Part shown: positions 4,617 to 5,970 of the stretch, one piece after another | Layout of the letters: every line of letters starts with the position of its first letter | How positions within the stretch are numbered: the first letter of the stretch is position 1 | NCBI GenBank assembly: GCA_946412445.1 | Contig: CAMKHH010000081.1 | Coordinates: 1-5,970 of the forward strand | Origin: an uncultured Eubacterium sp. | Lineage (GTDB): Bacteria; Bacillota; Clostridia; Lachnospirales; Lachnospiraceae | Direction: 5' to 3' | DNA: 5,970 nucleotides | The notes under the pieces: generated by a model | The model's input: the letters and a program-made list of their open reading frames with translations, nothing else | Databases searched by the model: none | What the model was told of the DNA's origin: nothing | Translations under genes and position numbers: made by a program

Positions 4617-5741
4617 ATGATTACTGGCAGCAAAGAATTGATTCGGGATATGAATACACAACTTGTTCTGCGGAGCATTATGGCGGACGCCCCCGTATCC
4701 CGCGCCTCCATTGCCCAGAAACTCGGTCTTACCAAAGCCACAGTCTCTACAATTGTACAATTACTGCTGGACAGAAAGTTTGTATTGGAAATTGGAAGCG
4801 ATGACACAAAACGCGGTCGTAAACCGATCCTTCTTGCGTTGAATAAAAGCTGCGCTTTTAGTATCTCCGTTGATCTCTCCGCAGATTATATAACTTTATT
4901 TTCAGCCAACCTCATGGGGGAAAACTGTGCGGTAAAGCAGGTGGAAAATCACTACGATCAAAGTTCCATTATACTATCCCTGATGCACATGATTGAAGAG
5001 ATGCGGGATTCCCTCCCCTCCTCTGTCTATGGGCTGGTCGGAATATGCATCGGCATTCATGGCGTCGTGCATAAAAACCATCCGGTATTTGTTCCGTATT
5101 CACCTTACCAGGATCTGGATTTTTCAGGTATCCTGGAAAAGCATTTCCGGATTCCCGTCCTTGTGGAAAATGAGGCAAACCTCTCCGTGTTGGGGGAATG
5201 GGCCTATTCGTTTCATGCAAAAAATATGCTGTCCATCAGCGTACATGACGGTATCGGTGTCGGAATCATTATGAATAATCAGCTGATAACCGGACAAGAT
5301 GGCTACGCCGGTGAATTCGGACATACCATCATTTCCATAGATGGCCGGCCATGTCCCTGCGGTAATCTGGGATGTCTGGAGCAATATGGCTCTGAACGAG
5401 CTCTTTTGAAGGAATTATCCGCTGCAAAGGGCTGTAAAATCACCCCCGAACATTTCACACATCTCTACCGAAAAAAAGATGTCGATGCTCTGCAGACGAT
5501 GGACTTATTCATTAAATATATGTCTGTGGCAATCAGCAACCTGCTGACCACCTTTAATCCTGAAATTATCGTGATAAACAGTTCCTTTACCATGAATTTT
5601 CCGGATAAAGCGCAGGATATTCATATGAATATTCACAATAGAATGGGAGAATACTGCAATCTTACACCCTCGGGGTTACAAGATACTGCCATACTTCTTG
5701 GCGGTATCTATCTTTGCAGCCATAAATTTCTGGGGGTTTAA
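4617..5741 (+). CDS. ROK family transcriptional regulator (XylR/NagC-type repressor)
   Basis: A 374-residue sugar-responsive DNA-binding protein. Residues about 10-65 form a winged helix-turn-helix (VSRASIAQKLGLTKATVSTIVQLLLDRK, 27-54), followed by a basic RGRKP wing/linker (66-70). The rest is a ROK (repressor, ORF, kinase) sugar-binding fold: GICIGIHGVV (142-151), ENEANLSVLGEW (184-195) and the zinc motif GEFGHTIISIDGRPCPCGNLGC (232-253) with His236, Cys246, Cys248 and Cys253. The kinase phosphate loop is lost (DLSADY instead of D-x-G-G-T) and the usual catalytic Asp of the N-D-A-N motif is Glu186, so it is a regulator and not a kinase. ATG 4617 is chosen from its AGGAGG 6 bases upstream. 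It is divergent from the isomerase-kinase operon and shares its operator region. A repressor of that operon released by its sugar is the natural reading, and XylR is the nearest known model. The effector is not determined. Confidence 0.9.
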   Translation: MITGSKELIRDMNTQLVLRSIMADAPVSRASIAQKLGLTKATVSTIVQLLLDRKFVLEIGSDDTKRGRKPILLALNKSCAFSISVDLSADYITLFSANLMGENCAVKQVENHYDQSSIILSLMHMIEEMRDSLPSSVYGLVGICIGIHGVVHKNHPVFVPYSPYQDLDFSGILEKHFRIPVLVENEANLSVLGEWAYSFHAKNMLSISVHDGIGVGIIMNNQLITGQDGYAGEFGHTIISIDGRPCPCGNLGCLEQYGSERALLKELSAAKGCKITPEHFTHLYRKKDVDALQTMDLFIKYMSVAISNLLTTFNPEIIVINSSFTMNFPDKAQDIHMNIHNRMGEYCNLTPSGLQDTAILLGGIYLCSHKFLGV

Positions 5742-5970
5742 GATATAGTTCCGGCTGATTCTATCCTGTAGCCGATTCCACGTATGCTTTTTATCTGCAG
5801 CGGTGCTTTCAGATGTACCAGTCTCTTTCTTAAGCTTGAAATATTGACCCAGACGACATTTGTTTCAGATTCTGTATCATAGCCCCAGATTCGGTCTATC
5901 AGCCTGTCGGCAGAAATATATTGTTTTGGATTACGCATCAACAATTCCATAATCTGATATTCCTTATTTC
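5738..5970 (-). CDS. Response regulator, OmpR/PhoB family, C-terminal DNA-binding domain (partial)
   Basis: The frame is open to the right edge of the window and only the last 76 residues are visible, beginning NKEYQIMELLMRNP. They form a complete-looking OmpR/PhoB winged helix: the KEYQIMELLM helix, the SADRLIDRIWG helix, the recognition helix NVVWVNISSLRKRL and the wing IKSIRGIGYRIE. The receiver domain with its phospho-acceptor Asp should lie beyond the window, so the start is not seen and the internal ATG at 5950 is not the true start. The gene converges on the ROK gene, and their stop codons overlap in a TTAA. Therefore any partner histidine kinase in the same operon must be upstream, outside the window. 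A one-domain regulator cannot be excluded, but the receiver domain is much more usual. Confidence 0.85.
   Translation of the reverse strand, partial: NKEYQIMELLMRNPKQYISADRLIDRIWGYDTESETNVVWVNISSLRKRLVHLKAPLQIKSIRGIGYRIESAGTIS

Noticed and set aside
1..5970. Mobile element, CRISPR array, phage or defence system
   Set aside because: No transposase, integrase, direct-repeat array, tRNA-flanking repeat or defence-type domain is seen. Base composition and gene style are even across the window, so it looks like ordinary chromosome with a sugar-use locus.

Overview
The window reads as a chromosomal segment from a low-to-moderate G+C Firmicute, most likely a gut Clostridia/Lachnospiraceae-type organism. 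This is inferred from strong AGGAGG-type ribosome binding sites, a SpoIIM-like sporulation membrane protein, a DUF4867-type protein and a ROK repressor with an AT-rich palindromic operator. No species is claimed. There are no RNA genes, CRISPR arrays, insertion sequences or phage genes.

The core is a divergent sugar-catabolism locus. Leftward (minus strand) from about 4490 runs a tight three-gene operon: a DUF4867 cupin-like protein (3795-4412), an L-fucose/L-arabinose-isomerase-family enzyme (2272-3756) and a xylulokinase-type FGGY kinase (765-2234). The gaps are only 37-38 bases and each gene has its own AGGAG/AGGAGG site. Rightward lies a ROK-family transcriptional regulator (4617-5741). 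The 204 bases between the two start codons hold a perfect 10-bp inverted repeat (4460-4484), AATTAGTTTA-N5-TAAACTAATT, which resembles XylR-type ROK operators. It sits over the -35/spacer of the predicted ROK promoter and at the predicted transcript start of the operon promoter, so one operator could control both directions. A CcpA cre-like sequence and three further abutting inverted repeats lie between it and the ROK ribosome binding site.

The proposed pathway is aldose to ketose (isomerase), then ketose to ketose phosphate (kinase) feeding the pentose phosphate pathway, induced when sugar releases the ROK repressor. The exact sugar is not determined. The isomerase is of the fucose/arabinose fold, not classical XylA, while the kinase looks like XylB, so D-xylose, D-lyxose, D-arabinose or another sugar are all possible. 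DUF4867 has no established function; its place as first gene in this operon makes it the most interesting unknown. No transporter is present in the window.

On the left, separated from the kinase by about 100 bases with its own promoter-like sequences, is a multi-pass membrane protein resembling SpoIIM (52-663). On the right edge, convergent with the ROK gene and overlapping its stop codon, is the C-terminal DNA-binding part of an OmpR/PhoB-type response regulator (5738-5970), cut by the window end.
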